Position numbers and translations under genes: made by a program. DNA of 64,000 nucleotides from Acinetobacter harbinensis (GTDB taxonomy: Bacteria; Pseudomonadota; Gammaproteobacteria; Pseudomonadales; Moraxellaceae), in NCBI RefSeq assembly GCF_000816495.1, contig NZ_JXBK01000001.1:2115917-2179916 (forward strand). The letters are read 5' to 3'. This document shows positions 18,278 to 27,657 of the stretch, in pieces. The first letter of the stretch is position 1. Each line of letters begins with the position of its first letter. The notes below the pieces were generated by a model, which saw nothing but the letters and a program-made list of their open reading frames with translations, ran no database searches and was not told where the DNA came from.

Positions 18278-19360
18278 ATGAAAAAATCGTTACTGTGTAT
18301 CGTCTCGTCTCTTGCCGTTCTACCGACCCTAAGCTATGCCGAATCGCCCTATTTTAGTCTAAAAGATGGTGATGGCTTTAAACGCTTTTCTGTTTCTGTT
18401 GGTGCACTACATGTGATGCCGCAAGGGAAAGCACAGCCCTTTCAGGTCAATACTTCGGTTAAAAATGGTGAAGTTTCCGCCAATGGAGATATTCAGGTTG
18501 ATACGGTATTAAACAATTTAAACCCTAATGTTAACCAAAGCGCACTTGCCGGTGCATTAAAATTTTTGGGCTTTTTCAGTGGCGGTAATTTAGGCAGTGG
18601 GCTCAGCGGTAGCTCAAAAATTCAAGGTTTAGAGCAGTGGGATAATTCAGGCACAGGCTTAGAAGCTGAAGATGTCACCACGCTAGGCTTGATCAGTAAT
18701 TATTATTTTACAGATCATATTTCTTTTGAAACCAAGGCCGGCATTCCACCCAAAGTAGACTTAAAAGGCCAAGGTAAAATTTACGCACCATTTTCTGCCG
18801 TCGCAACACCCCAAATTGGCAAGCTACCTATCGAGTTTGCAAACATTGATTTAAAGAACGATATTTTCATTACCGATTTAGGCGCAAATGGTGCAGCAGC
18901 TTCAGCACGTGCGTGGACACCTGCATTTGAACTGCAATATCATTTTGGCAAAACTGGCGTGAATAAATTCCGTCCTTATGTCGGGCTAGGTATAATGTAT
19001 GCTTATTTCAGTGATGTTGAAATTAATCCGCAAACTGAAAAAGACTTAATTGCAGCCGGTCATATGATTGCCAATATCAAAGAAGGCAATGCCGGTGCGT
19101 CTTTAGAAGGCAAGTTAAGCAAGTCCAATCCTCAAGTTGATGTAGAAGCCACCGATGCCTTTGCACCTATTGCAACCTTGGGTTTCACTTATGACTTTAA
19201 TGACAAATACTTTGCCACCGGCTCAGTGTCGTATGCACATTTAAAGAATGAAACCATTATCACTGTGACGGATACTAAACATGGCGAATTGATCCGCTCT
19301 CAAGCAGATATTGAAATTAATCCGCTGTTGGTCTATGCCGGTGTAGGGATGCGCTTCTAA
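18278..19360 (+). CDS. OmpW family outer-membrane protein, enlarged
   Basis: Outer-membrane beta-barrel expected to pass small hydrophobic molecules. 360 residues with a clear signal peptide (1-21, SYA-E). OmpW features are the opening FSVSVGALHVMPQG, the strand LISNYYFTDHISFETKAGIPP (about 145-165), FRPYVGLGIMYAYFSD (about 231) and the C-terminal YAGVGMRF ending in Phe. E. coli OmpW has about 212 residues. Here long insertions (about 45-130 and 255-290), rich in Gly, Asn and Ser, probably form extended extracellular loops. Single gene with a strong Shine-Dalgarno. Confidence 0.88.
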   Translation: MKKSLLCIVSSLAVLPTLSYAESPYFSLKDGDGFKRFSVSVGALHVMPQGKAQPFQVNTSVKNGEVSANGDIQVDTVLNNLNPNVNQSALAGALKFLGFFSGGNLGSGLSGSSKIQGLEQWDNSGTGLEAEDVTTLGLISNYYFTDHISFETKAGIPPKVDLKGQGKIYAPFSAVATPQIGKLPIEFANIDLKNDIFITDLGANGAAASARAWTPAFELQYHFGKTGVNKFRPYVGLGIMYAYFSDVEINPQTEKDLIAAGHMIANIKEGNAGASLEGKLSKSNPQVDVEATDAFAPIATLGFTYDFNDKYFATGSVSYAHLKNETIITVTDTKHGELIRSQADIEINPLLVYAGVGMRF

Positions 19361-19387
19361 GGATTTTTCTGTATCACGCTATTAGCA

Positions 19388-19416
19388 AAAAGACGATATT
19401 GCATCGTCTTCTTGCT
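19388..19416. terminator. Terminator between OmpW-like gene and the 19-residue ORF
   Basis: AAGACGAT, loop ATTGC, ATCGTCTT. On the minus strand it is followed by five T, on the plus strand by a weaker CTTGCTTTT tail. It can serve both strands. Confidence 0.8.
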
Positions 19417-19417
19417 T

Positions 19418-19477
19418 TTAACGCGTCTTTCTCATACGCATAACCTGCACAAAAACCGCTAAAGTTGCTTCATCCAT
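19418..19477 (-). CDS. Possible 19-residue micro-ORF
   Basis: Starts MDEATLAVFVQ, with the Shine-Dalgarno AAGGA about six to seven bases before the ATG, and stops directly before a terminator. The upstream sthA terminator leaves only some 30 bases for a promoter, so it might be read by leak-through. It could be a short peptide gene or chance. Confidence 0.35.
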   Translation of the reverse strand: MDEATLAVFVQVMRMRKTR

Positions 19478-19508
19478 CGCTATCCTTTTTCTAAATTTAT
19501 CAAAATAA

Positions 19509-19541
19509 AAAAACCGCCAATTTAGATTAGCGGTTTTTTTA
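19509..19541. terminator. Terminator after sthA
   Basis: AAAAAAACCGC, loop of 12 bases, GCGGTTTTTTT. It has T-runs in both directions and lies about 20 bases beyond the sthA stop codon. Confidence 0.85.
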
Positions 19542-19562
19542 TTTTAGGCACAAGCATCTAGG

Positions 19563-20978
19563 TTAGAACAAACGGTTCATACCATTTAAGGTGGCCACGC
19601 GATAGGCTTCTGCCATGGTTGGATAGTTAAATGTAGTTTCCACAAAATACTTAATCGTGTTGCGACCACTGTTCATAACAGCTTGACCAATATGAATAAT
19701 CTCGGCCGCATTATTACCAAAGCAATGTACCCCTAGAATCTCTAAGGTATCGCGGTGGAATAAAATCTTCAATTCACCGACGGTGTCACCGGTAATTTGC
19801 GCACGCGCCAAATGACGAAAAGAGGCTTGGCCCACTTCATAGGGAATTTTTTCTTCAGTCAGTTGTTGCTCAGTTTTACCAATTGATGAAATTTCTGGAA
19901 TGGTATAGATACCAGTTGGAATATCAGTCACAGGTTTAACATTCAGCTCGCCACTCATATTGCTCCCTGCACAACGACCTTGGTCATAGGCAGCAGAGGC
20001 AAGCGATGGCCAACCAATCACATCACCAGCAGCGTAAATATTCTCCAATTCCGTTTGATATTGATCATTCACCGTAATTTGACCGCGACTGTTTGGGGTA
20101 ATGCCTACATTTTCCAAGCCTAAACCATCGGTATTACCCGAGCGTCCGTTACACCATAAAATAGCGTCGGCTTTAATTTTCTTGCCACTTTGTAAATGTA
20201 GGATCACATGATCATCAAAGGTTTCTAAATGATCAATTTGCTCATTGTGACGAATTAACACCCCTTGCTCACGTAAACGATAAGACAAGGCATCTGAAAT
20301 TTCATCATCTAAGTAACTGAGCAATTTAGGCTGGGTATTAATTAAATCAACTTTATGATCTAAACCAATGAAGATTGAGGCATATTCACAGCCAATTACA
20401 CCAGCGCCATAAATAATGATTTTTTGAATGGAATAATCTAAATCTAAAATTTTGTCTGAATCAAAAACACGGGAGTGATTAAAATCAAGTGTCGCCGGAC
20501 GATACGGACGTGAACCCGTCGCGATCACCAATTGTTTAAAGATGATGGTTTCTTTAATACCGTCATCCCCAAAAATCAATACAGTATTCTTATCTTGGAT
20601 ATAAGCACGACCATGATAAATATTAATTTTATTACGATCGTAAAAACGTGAATGGGTATCTACTTGTTGCTGAATCACGGTGTGTGCATTACGTAGAACT
20701 TGTTTCATCGTGAACTGTTTCCAGTCGCCTACTTTTTGAAACATCGGATCACGTTGATAACGAATAATACTGGAGACTGTTTGACGCAATGCTTTACTTG
20801 GAATGGTACCCACGTGGGTACAGTTACCACCTAACTGCTCACGCATATCAATAATTGCAACGCGCTTGCCTGACTTAGCAAGTTTCATTGCTGCGCCTTC
20901 ACCCGCTGGGCCTGAGCCGAGAACTACCGCATCATACTTAACGAAAGTCCCACTAACGACCTCTTTTTTACGTGGCAT
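19563..20978 (-). CDS. sthA: Soluble pyridine nucleotide transhydrogenase
   Basis: Soluble FAD enzyme balancing NADPH and NADH. 471 residues: FAD-binding [14 protein letters not shown] (about 21-34), [16 protein letters not shown] (about 50-65), a second Rossmann [12 protein letters not shown] (about 194) and the C-terminal dimer domain. The dihydrolipoamide dehydrogenase redox pair CxxxxC is here CTHVGT, keeping the first Cys and losing the second. This is the SthA pattern and separates it from Lpd and glutathione reductase. Divergent from lipA. Terminator follows. Confidence 0.93.
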   Translation of the reverse strand: MPRKKEVVSGTFVKYDAVVLGSGPAGEGAAMKLAKSGKRVAIIDMREQLGGNCTHVGTIPSKALRQTVSSIIRYQRDPMFQKVGDWKQFTMKQVLRNAHTVIQQQVDTHSRFYDRNKINIYHGRAYIQDKNTVLIFGDDGIKETIIFKQLVIATGSRPYRPATLDFNHSRVFDSDKILDLDYSIQKIIIYGAGVIGCEYASIFIGLDHKVDLINTQPKLLSYLDDEISDALSYRLREQGVLIRHNEQIDHLETFDDHVILHLQSGKKIKADAILWCNGRSGNTDGLGLENVGITPNSRGQITVNDQYQTELENIYAAGDVIGWPSLASAAYDQGRCAGSNMSGELNVKPVTDIPTGIYTIPEISSIGKTEQQLTEEKIPYEVGQASFRHLARAQITGDTVGELKILFHRDTLEILGVHCFGNNAAEIIHIGQAVMNSGRNTIKYFVETTFNYPTMAEAYRVATLNGMNRLF

Positions 20979-21187
20979 TCAACGTTCCTCTATTCAATAC
21001 TGGATCTATCTTGGGCATATTATGACGCAAATGAGGGTAATTTACTGTATTTACCTAGCATATATTGTGTGATGACTACATTTCTTAAATGAATACCGTT
21101 TTCGCCCTATTTAGAGTGAAGTCCGTTATAATAAAAGCGCTAAGATGTCTAGCATCTCCCCCGTCAAAAACAGTGGAAAAGTTGAAT

Positions 21188-22201
21188 ATGTCTGAGAACC
21201 GTAAACCAGAACAGGGTGTCAAACTTCGTGGCGCAGAGAAAGTTGCCCGTATTCCTGTAAAAGTTATTCCTACGGTTGAAACGCCACGAAAGCCGGATTG
21301 GATTCGCGTTAAAATGGCGGCACCGGACGAAGTTCAACGCATAAAAACCACCTTACGCGCGCAAAAATTACATACAGTTTGTGAAGAAGCGGCTTGCCCT
21401 AACCTACCGGAATGTTTTGGTGGTGGTACTGCAACCTTTATGATTATGGGTGATATTTGTACCCGTCGTTGTCCGTTTTGTGATGTGGCACATGGTCGCC
21501 CCAATGCACTTGATCCAGATGAACCGAAACACATGGCTGAAACCATTGCCAATTTGGGTTTAAAATATGCCGTGATTACCTCGGTGGATCGCGATGATTT
21601 ACGTGATGGCGGCGCACAACATTTTGTCGATTGCATCAAAGAAGCACGTGAATTGAGTCCAAAGACCTTACTTGAAATTTTAGTTCCCGATTTCCGTGGT
21701 CGTATGGATGTGGCATTACGCATTATGACGGAATGCCCACCAGATGTGTTCAATCACAATATTGAAACCGTACCGCGTTTATATAAAGCCATGCGTCCGG
21801 GTTCTGATTATCAGCACTCTTTAGATTTGCTGAAAATGTTTAAAGAATACTGTCCCGATATTCCGACAAAATGTGGATTAATGGTTGGCCTTGGCGAAAC
21901 CGAAGAAGAAGTGTTGGCTCTTTTGGATGATCTGCGCGCCCATGATGTAGACTATATTACCATTGGTCAATATTTGCAGCCGTCTAAAGAACATGCCCCA
22001 CTGGATCGTTTTGTCACCCCAGAAGAATTTGAGCGTTATACTGCCCATGGTCAAAAGCTCGGCTTTAGAAATATCTGGGCGGCACCGATGGTGCGTTCAA
22101 GCTACTTTGCAGATCGTCAATATTACGGTGAACCAGTGCCTGCGGTACGTCGCAAAGCGGATCCTGCCAAAAAAATTAGCGTTCAGGCCATTGAAGCTTA
22201 A
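21188..22201 (+). CDS. lipA: Lipoyl synthase
   Basis: Radical-SAM enzyme inserting two sulfurs into octanoyl groups on lipoate-dependent enzymes. From the ATG at 21188 (Shine-Dalgarno GGAAAAG) it is 337 residues. It shows both iron-sulfur motifs: the auxiliary cluster [12 protein letters not shown] (Cys 65, 70, 76) and the radical-[11 protein letters not shown] (Cys 91, 95, 98). The C-terminal RSSY segment, whose Ser ligates the auxiliary cluster, is present (MVRSSYFAD, about 299). The frame is open to an ATG at 21089, but those 33 residues are not part of LipA. lipB is not in the window. Confidence 0.97.
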   Translation: MSENRKPEQGVKLRGAEKVARIPVKVIPTVETPRKPDWIRVKMAAPDEVQRIKTTLRAQKLHTVCEEAACPNLPECFGGGTATFMIMGDICTRRCPFCDVAHGRPNALDPDEPKHMAETIANLGLKYAVITSVDRDDLRDGGAQHFVDCIKEARELSPKTLLEILVPDFRGRMDVALRIMTECPPDVFNHNIETVPRLYKAMRPGSDYQHSLDLLKMFKEYCPDIPTKCGLMVGLGETEEEVLALLDDLRAHDVDYITIGQYLQPSKEHAPLDRFVTPEEFERYTAHGQKLGFRNIWAAPMVRSSYFADRQYYGEPVPAVRRKADPAKKISVQAIEA

Positions 22202-22235
22202 TTAAGCTTTCCTTAAAAATAGACAACATTATTTC

Positions 22236-22268
22236 TGCCAATTTAATTGATTTAGATTGGCATTTTTA
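22236..22268 (+). terminator. Terminator after lipA
   Basis: TGCCAAT, 13-base loop, ATTGGCA, then TTTTT ATTTC. 35 bases beyond the lipA stop codon. Confidence 0.8.
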
Positions 22269-22307
22269 TTTCTAAATTTTTATCCAAACAAGCAAAAATA
22301 ACAGAGG

Positions 22308-22347
22308 TAAAAAATCCTCTATTCAATGAAAAACCAAAAAATAGAGG
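22308..22347 (-). terminator. Terminator after miaE
   Basis: On the minus strand CCTCTATT, 16-base loop, AATAGAGG, then ATTTTTT. Ends the long recO-pdxJ-miaE run. Confidence 0.75.
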
Positions 22348-22362
22348 TGTATTGCTAAAACG

Positions 22363-23016
22363 TTAAGCTACTTTTGCCGGTACACCACTATGAAAGCGGA
22401 AAGTATCATCTAGAGATAAGATTAACTGCTTTTCCACTTCACGAATATGGGCGATACGCTGTTGAATATCCTCTTCAGGATCTTTCATCTTGGATTTTTG
22501 AGCCATCTGTAAGGCCAGCGCCAAATAATCCTCAAAATGACGTGATTCAGATTTCAATAAATAGCGGTAATATCGTCCGAGTTCTTCATCCACCAAAGCT
22601 GCCAGTGCATAAAAACGCTCACAAGAACGCGCTTCCACAAATGCACCAATAATCAGCACATCAATGAGCGCTTCAGGCTCATAGGTACGAATTTCCTTAC
22701 GTAAAATAGCAGCATAACGACCAGCACTCAGTGCTTGCCATGCTTGCCCACGCTTGGTCATTAATTCAAGCACTTGCTCATAATGCAGCATTTCCTCGCG
22801 CACCAATTGCGCCAGTTTTACTTGTAAATCCGTAAAAAAGCTGTAGCGGAACATTAAGTTCATCGCTGTGCCCGCGGCTTTTTTTTCACAATTGACATGA
22901 TCTTGCATCAATAATTCTAGATTATTTAATGCTTCATCCAGCCATGCTTGTGGTGTTTCACAGCCCAAAAAGCCAAGCACTGGCTGCATGAGTTCTTGAT
23001 AATTGATTGTCGACAT
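22363..23016 (-). CDS. miaE: tRNA-(ms2io6A37) hydroxylase
   Basis: Non-haem diiron enzyme hydroxylating the modified A37 of some tRNAs. 217 residues, all-helical. The ferritin-like iron ligands show as E in HVNCEKKAAG, EExxH in REEMLHYEQV, E in VEARSCERF and ESRH in SESRHFEDY. This arrangement is specific to MiaE. It is the last gene of the block, ten bases after pdxJ. Confidence 0.93.
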   Translation of the reverse strand: MSTINYQELMQPVLGFLGCETPQAWLDEALNNLELLMQDHVNCEKKAAGTAMNLMFRYSFFTDLQVKLAQLVREEMLHYEQVLELMTKRGQAWQALSAGRYAAILRKEIRTYEPEALIDVLIIGAFVEARSCERFYALAALVDEELGRYYRYLLKSESRHFEDYLALALQMAQKSKMKDPEEDIQQRIAHIREVEKQLILSLDDTFRFHSGVPAKVA

Positions 23017-23026
23017 AATTTAAAAC

Positions 23027-23752
23027 TTATCTGGCAGCTTTAATGACTGCTTTCATGTGTTGAACGGCTTGAACTAGACCGACAAATACCGCGTCAGCAA
23101 TAATTGAATGACCAATGTTCAGTTCATGAATCTGTGGAATTTGTGCGATAGGCGTGACATTGTCAAGGTTTAAACCATGACCGGCATTGACCACCAAACC
23201 TCGGGTGGCTGCATATTCCGCACCTTGAATAATGCGTTTTAATTCATCTAACTGCGCAGCATCCGTTGCTGCATTGGCATAAGCACCCGTATGCAATTCA
23301 ATCGTCGGTGCGCCGCACGCAATGGCCGCATCAATTTGTGCAATATCTGCATCAATAAACAAAGACACATCACAGCCAAGTGCAGTTAATGCTTGCGTGG
23401 CGGCTTTCACCTCTTCAAAATGTCCGACCACGTCTAAACCACCTTCGGTGGTGACTTCTTCGCGTTTTTCCGGCACCAAACAGACATGCTGCGGTTTAAT
23501 TTCTTTGGCAAATTCCACCATTTCAGCGGTGACGGCCATTTCTAAATTCATATGGGTTTTAAGCAAAGGACGCATACGACGCACATCATCATCTTGAATA
23601 TGACGACGGTCTTCACGTAAATGCAGCGTGATGCCTTCAGCTCCGGCCTGTTCACACATCAAAGCAGCATGAACTGGATCTGGATAACAAGTTCCACGTG
23701 CTTGTCGCAACGTCGCCACATGGTCAATATTTACACCAAGCAATGCAGCCAT
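23027..23752 (-). CDS. pdxJ: Pyridoxine 5'-phosphate synthase
   Basis: Condenses aminoacetone phosphate with deoxyxylulose 5-phosphate to make pyridoxine 5'-phosphate (vitamin B6). 241 residues, single TIM barrel: [15 protein letters not shown] (6-20), [14 protein letters not shown] (about 44-57), LVPEKREE (about 92), and [13 protein letters not shown] near the C-terminus. Typical length. Sits downstream of recO as in many gammaproteobacteria, spacing 16 bases. Confidence 0.97.
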   Translation of the reverse strand: MAALLGVNIDHVATLRQARGTCYPDPVHAALMCEQAGAEGITLHLREDRRHIQDDDVRRMRPLLKTHMNLEMAVTAEMVEFAKEIKPQHVCLVPEKREEVTTEGGLDVVGHFEEVKAATQALTALGCDVSLFIDADIAQIDAAIACGAPTIELHTGAYANAATDAAQLDELKRIIQGAEYAATRGLVVNAGHGLNLDNVTPIAQIPQIHELNIGHSIIADAVFVGLVQAVQHMKAVIKAAR

Positions 23753-23768
23753 AATAATTTCCTAACGA

Positions 23769-24476
23769 TCATTGAGATTGAGTATTTTGAATCCACAATT
23801 GACGGCTTTTCAGCGGTCGATCACCCAGCAGTGAAGTAATCATCTGCCGATATAGTTGGGTCAATAATTGTAACTGCTCAGGGTTAAAATCCCTACCTTT
23901 TTCATAATCCAACATCGACAGAATTTGTAGGCCTGTTAACGTCGCACGCGATTGCTGCGCCACAGCAATAAAACCCTCATTCAATTGAAAGATATAATTT
24001 TGCTGTGCTTGAATCGGTTGTTGCTGCGCATCGCTACTAAAATCCAGTGCATAACCCAATTCTGCTAACAGTGTATGTTCAAACTGACGCAAGATTTGTC
24101 TTAAAAAAAGATTGGGCTGCGCATGGCCAGCCAAATGTTGTAGCTGTTGCAAAATGTGATGATAGTGAACAAAGCTGTGCGGCATTTCAACTTCAATGGC
24201 ACATAAGCGTAACAACAATTCATTCAGATAAAAGCCAGAAAAAAATGCATCACCAAAGAAAAAAATCGGCTGATTGACAATTTCGAGTTTGGTAAAGTTT
24301 TTAAGATCAGATTTTCCCGAGGCTTGTAAGCAAATCGGTTGATATTGCGGTGGTGGATTTTGTCTTAAAATTCCATCAATGCGCCCATATTCTTGGGTAA
24401 ATAAATGCACAATATGGCTACGTTCGCGATATTTACGATGATGAATGAGGTAGCCATGCAACAGCTCATTTCGCAT
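23769..24476 (-). CDS. recO: DNA repair protein RecO
   Basis: Loads RecA on gaps together with RecR. 235 residues: an N-terminal OB fold (LLHGYLIHHRKYRERSHIVH) followed by a helical part (FYLNELLLRLCA). The zinc-binding cysteines seen in some RecO proteins are absent, which is common in gammaproteobacteria. Followed by pdxJ, preceded by a small lipoprotein gene at 12 bases. Sequence conservation of RecO is low, so part of the call is gene order. Confidence 0.92.
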   Translation of the reverse strand: MRNELLHGYLIHHRKYRERSHIVHLFTQEYGRIDGILRQNPPPQYQPICLQASGKSDLKNFTKLEIVNQPIFFFGDAFFSGFYLNELLLRLCAIEVEMPHSFVHYHHILQQLQHLAGHAQPNLFLRQILRQFEHTLLAELGYALDFSSDAQQQPIQAQQNYIFQLNEGFIAVAQQSRATLTGLQILSMLDYEKGRDFNPEQLQLLTQLYRQMITSLLGDRPLKSRQLWIQNTQSQ

Positions 24477-24488
24477 GAATGAGGCAGT

Positions 24489-24677
24489 CTAGTCTTTTTT
24501 CTTTTTAGAATCTGAATCTTCATCATCGCCATCTGGAATAATGGCGCCAACGACAGCAGCAGTACCTTTAACCACACCTTTGGTGGTTTTATAGACCACT
24601 TTTACAGGAACCGTCACCAATTTATGAATACAGCCTTGTAGAAATAACATACACACTACAACTGCTAATACTTTCAT
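24489..24677 (-). CDS. Small lipoprotein, 62 residues
   Basis: MKVLAVVVCMLFLQGC is a short signal ending in a lipobox (LQGC, lipid on Cys16). The chain then alternates V, K and T and turns hydrophobic/Gly-rich (GTAAVVGAIIP). It ends in an acidic-basic tail, DGDDEDSDSKKKKD. I recall NF038104-type small lipoproteins from Acinetobacter, but no function is known. The start at 24677 is preferred because AGGA lies nine bases before it. The upstream ATG at 24686 overlaps that site. It sits between era and recO, so it may be cotranscribed. Confidence 0.82.
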   Translation of the reverse strand: MKVLAVVVCMLFLQGCIHKLVTVPVKVVYKTTKGVVKGTAAVVGAIIPDGDDEDSDSKKKKD

Positions 24678-24714
24678 GATGACCATTCCTATAAAAGAGT
24701 TTTATTTCTGACGC

Positions 24715-25743
24715 TTAGATATCACTATATCCTAAGCTTTTTAAAGCACGTTCATCATCAGACCAACCGCCTTTGACTTTAACCCAAAGGGTCAACATGA
24801 TTTTTTGCTCGAACATTTTTTCCATATCCGCACGCGCATCCATACCGATTTTTTTCAGTTTAGCGCCTTTTTCACCAATCACAATGGCTTTTTGCCCTTG
24901 GCGATCGACAAAAATAGTGGCATCAATATAAGTACATGCAGGCTTAGGACGACCTGTTTTTTCGTGAATAGTGGCCGCTTCGGTATTAAATGATTCAATT
25001 TGAACGGTTAAATCATAAGGCAGCTCTTCACCCAATTGACGCATGATTTTTTCACGAATCACCTCAGAAGCTAAGAAACGCTCTGAGCGATCGGTAATTT
25101 GATCGAGTGCATATAAAGGCGGCTGAAAGGGCAAATAATGCTCAATGGTGTCACGCAAATGCTCAAGATTTGAGGCACGCAAGGCTGAAACCGGTACAAT
25201 TTCTGCAAAGTTCATCAACTTGGCACGCTCTTGAATTAGCGGCAACGTACTGTTTTTATTTTCAAATGTATCAATTTTATTGATCACTAAAATGACCGGC
25301 ATTTCAGCATTTTTAAGTTTTTCTAAAACCAAATCATCGTTTGGTGTCCACTTCTGTGCATCAATCACAAATAAGACTAAATTTACATCACGTAGTGCTG
25401 AAGAAGCTGCACGGTTCATCATTTTATTGATGGCACGGACTTCTTTTTTATGCATCCCTGGCGTGTCAACAAAGACAGCTTGAGACTTTTCACGCGTATC
25501 AATCCCGACAATTTTATGCCGTGTAGTTTGCGGCTTACGTGAAGTAATGGACAGTTTCTGACCCAAAATATGGTTCATTAACGTCGATTTACCCACGTTT
25601 GGACGTCCGACAATCGCAACAAATCCGCTTTTAAAGTCAGCAGGAATCGTGGTGCCTTGTGAACTAAAGAAATTATTAATCAGGTCATTGCCAGTGTTTT
25701 CTGGCTCGTGATCAGCATCGATGTGATCGGAATGTGTGGTCAT
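24715..25743 (-). CDS. era: GTPase Era (30S ribosome assembly)
   Basis: Essential GTPase that binds the 3' end of 16S rRNA during 30S maturation. 342 residues, about 40 more than E. coli Era because of an acidic, low-complexity N-terminus before the P-loop GRPNVGKST (46-54). DTPGMHKK and NKID follow. The C-terminal KH domain includes VIGEKGAKLKKIG. Five bases downstream of rnc, a classical order. Confidence 0.97.
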   Translation of the reverse strand: MTTHSDHIDADHEPENTGNDLINNFFSSQGTTIPADFKSGFVAIVGRPNVGKSTLMNHILGQKLSITSRKPQTTRHKIVGIDTREKSQAVFVDTPGMHKKEVRAINKMMNRAASSALRDVNLVLFVIDAQKWTPNDDLVLEKLKNAEMPVILVINKIDTFENKNSTLPLIQERAKLMNFAEIVPVSALRASNLEHLRDTIEHYLPFQPPLYALDQITDRSERFLASEVIREKIMRQLGEELPYDLTVQIESFNTEAATIHEKTGRPKPACTYIDATIFVDRQGQKAIVIGEKGAKLKKIGMDARADMEKMFEQKIMLTLWVKVKGGWSDDERALKSLGYSDI

Positions 25744-25748
25744 GCAGA

Positions 25749-26441
25749 TTACTGCTCCAATAATTTTAAGAGATCCGCCGCAACTGCTTGTTCAGCAAAG
25801 CGACGGCTTGATCCTTCACCATACAAAGCGGGTAAGCCCTCGATAATACATTCCACCTTGAAATGTTGGTTCGGAGCATCACCTTGAATATCCACCACGT
25901 CATAAACCGGAAGCGGTTTTTTACGTGCTTGTAAATATTCTTGTAAGCGTGATTTTGGATCTTTGAGTTGGTCAGTAGGTTCAATATGGTCTAAATATGG
26001 CACGTACCATTTCAGCACGATCTCTTGCAAGATTTTTAAATCATCACAATCGACATAAATAGCGCCAATAATGGCCTCTACCGTATCAGCAAGAATAGAT
26101 TCTCGATGATGACCGCCAGATTTTAACTCGCCCGTGCTTAAAATTAAACAAGGTCCAAGTTTAAGATCGTTGGCAATTTTACCCAGTGCTTCTTGGCGAA
26201 CCAAGGTGGCACGCATCCGTGTTAAGCGCCCTTCATTTTCATGTGGGTAGGCTTGATACAGATAATGAGCAATGATCATACCTAACAATGCGTCGCCTAG
26301 GAATTCTAAGCGCTCATAGTTAGATTTATGGCTCACTGATCGATGTGTTAATGCTAGTTGCAATAACTCAGGTTGTTTGAACTGATAACCGATACGGCTA
26401 ACTAAGCGCATATCATTGAGTTTGGACTGACCTTTGATCAA
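25749..26441 (-). CDS. rnc: Ribonuclease III
   Basis: Cuts double-stranded RNA, processes rRNA precursors. 230 residues: RNase III signature YERLEFLGDALL (about 39-50) with the catalytic acids, ESILADTVEAIIGAIY (about 112-127), and the dsRNA-binding domain from about 155. The chosen start is TTG at 26441, giving a length and N-terminus similar to other Acinetobacter RNase III as I recall them. An ATG at 26411 (MRLVSR) is the alternative and would abut the upstream stop codon. With the TTG start it overlaps the upstream gene by 29 bases. Confidence 0.96.
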   Translation of the reverse strand: MIKGQSKLNDMRLVSRIGYQFKQPELLQLALTHRSVSHKSNYERLEFLGDALLGMIIAHYLYQAYPHENEGRLTRMRATLVRQEALGKIANDLKLGPCLILSTGELKSGGHHRESILADTVEAIIGAIYVDCDDLKILQEIVLKWYVPYLDHIEPTDQLKDPKSRLQEYLQARKKPLPVYDVVDIQGDAPNQHFKVECIIEGLPALYGEGSSRRFAEQAVAADLLKLLEQ

Positions 26442-26787
26442 AACTTTTCTCGAACTTTAATACTAAATCTATGTTGAGCAAGAAAGGCTTTCTTATCTCA
26501 TAATCTTTCTTGACTTGCAGACCTTCAGTGTTGGTGACCTGCGCAATATCTTTAAAGTTAATGTCACGAATACCATTCATGTCAAAACGTTGCCCCATCT
26601 TGTTTGCAAACTCAGACGGTGAAATATTCTTTGGACTACTTTTGATCAATTCAGTGATTTGCTCATCAATGACTCGATCATCCCAATACGGTGCCCATAC
26701 CGCAATCACAATTTTAACTAAAAAAGCAAAACCAATAATGGCAATTAAAACACCAATATAGGATACCCCTTGTTGATTTTTACGCAT
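26413..26787 (-). CDS. DUF4845 membrane protein
   Basis: 124 residues of unknown function, with a single N-terminal membrane helix (about 9-31) and a periplasmic-side body. The N-terminus, MRKNQQGVSYIGVLIAIIGF, looks like a pilin-type start. Genes of this family sit between lepB and rnc in many gammaproteobacteria (established gene order). The C-terminus overlaps the rnc start region. Function unknown; a role tied to secretion is only a guess from position. Confidence 0.88.
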   Translation of the reverse strand: MRKNQQGVSYIGVLIAIIGFAFLVKIVIAVWAPYWDDRVIDEQITELIKSSPKNISPSEFANKMGQRFDMNGIRDINFKDIAQVTNTEGLQVKKDYEIRKPFLLNIDLVLKFEKSFDQRSVQTQ

Positions 26788-26808
26788 TTTTTATTTTTCC
26801 AATGATGC

Positions 26809-27636
26809 TTAATCAATTTTACCGTTACGACTAAATGACGGCAATTTAAAGCCGGATTCTTTGTGCATCCAAATGTACATCGCACGACCGGTCAAGTTCT
26901 GCTCAGGGACAAAACCCCAGAAACGACTGTCCGCACTTTGATCACGATTATCCCCCATCGCGAAATAATGCCCTTCTGGAACTTTGACTTCCCAATATAA
27001 ACCATTTTCGGTTGAGTATTTACCATTTTCAATCGAATTAATAAACGGTGCTTGGCGTGCAACATTAACGCCCTCAAGCTCACGCATCTTAAAGGTATGT
27101 TTACCTAAGGTTTCTTGATGATAAATCGATTGTGGTGTATCTAAAATATCTTTTTCACGGCTAAATTCAACTGGCACTTTCAGTACTTTTTGTCCATTAA
27201 TACTCAATTGACCATGATCATATACCAAATGATCGCCCGGCAAACCGACCACGCGCTTAATATAGCTGATGGTGGGCTGCGGCGGGAAACGAAATACAAT
27301 CACATCGCCGCGCTCAGGTTCACCAACATTTAAAAATTTGCTATTTACAATCGGTAAACGCACACCATATTGAAATTTATTGACCAAAATAAAGTCACCC
27401 GTTTCTAAGGTCGGCACCATAGAATCGGATGGAATATTAAAAGGTTCGTATAAAAAAGAACGCAAGATGAGAACCACTGCCAATACCGGCCAGAAGTCAT
27501 ATGCCCATGTGATAATGAAATTTTCATTACCCTTGCCACGAGTTTTTCTTTGTTTAAAGAATAACTTATCCAACAACCACAGCAAGAAAAAAATCAGTGT
27601 GGCGGGTACAAGGATTAAATTAAAATCAAAATCCAT
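26809..27636 (-). CDS. lepB: Signal peptidase I
   Basis: Inner-membrane serine-lysine protease removing Sec signal peptides. 275 residues with two N-terminal membrane segments (about 5-20 and 46-63). The Ser nucleophile is in NIPSDSMVPTL (about residue 72) and the Lys base in SYIKRVVGLPGD (about 128). MGDNRDQSADSRFWGFV is near the C-terminus. Downstream of lepA by 21 bases. Confidence 0.97.
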   Translation of the reverse strand: MDFDFNLILVPATLIFFLLWLLDKLFFKQRKTRGKGNENFIITWAYDFWPVLAVVLILRSFLYEPFNIPSDSMVPTLETGDFILVNKFQYGVRLPIVNSKFLNVGEPERGDVIVFRFPPQPTISYIKRVVGLPGDHLVYDHGQLSINGQKVLKVPVEFSREKDILDTPQSIYHQETLGKHTFKMRELEGVNVARQAPFINSIENGKYSTENGLYWEVKVPEGHYFAMGDNRDQSADSRFWGFVPEQNLTGRAMYIWMHKESGFKLPSFSRNGKID

Positions 27637-27657
27637 TGGCTTATATCCTCAATATTC

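Noticed and set aside
21334..21753. 139-codon minus-strand frame inside lipA
   Set aside because: Antisense shadow of a highly conserved gene, rich in Ser/Arg/Pro from codon reflection.
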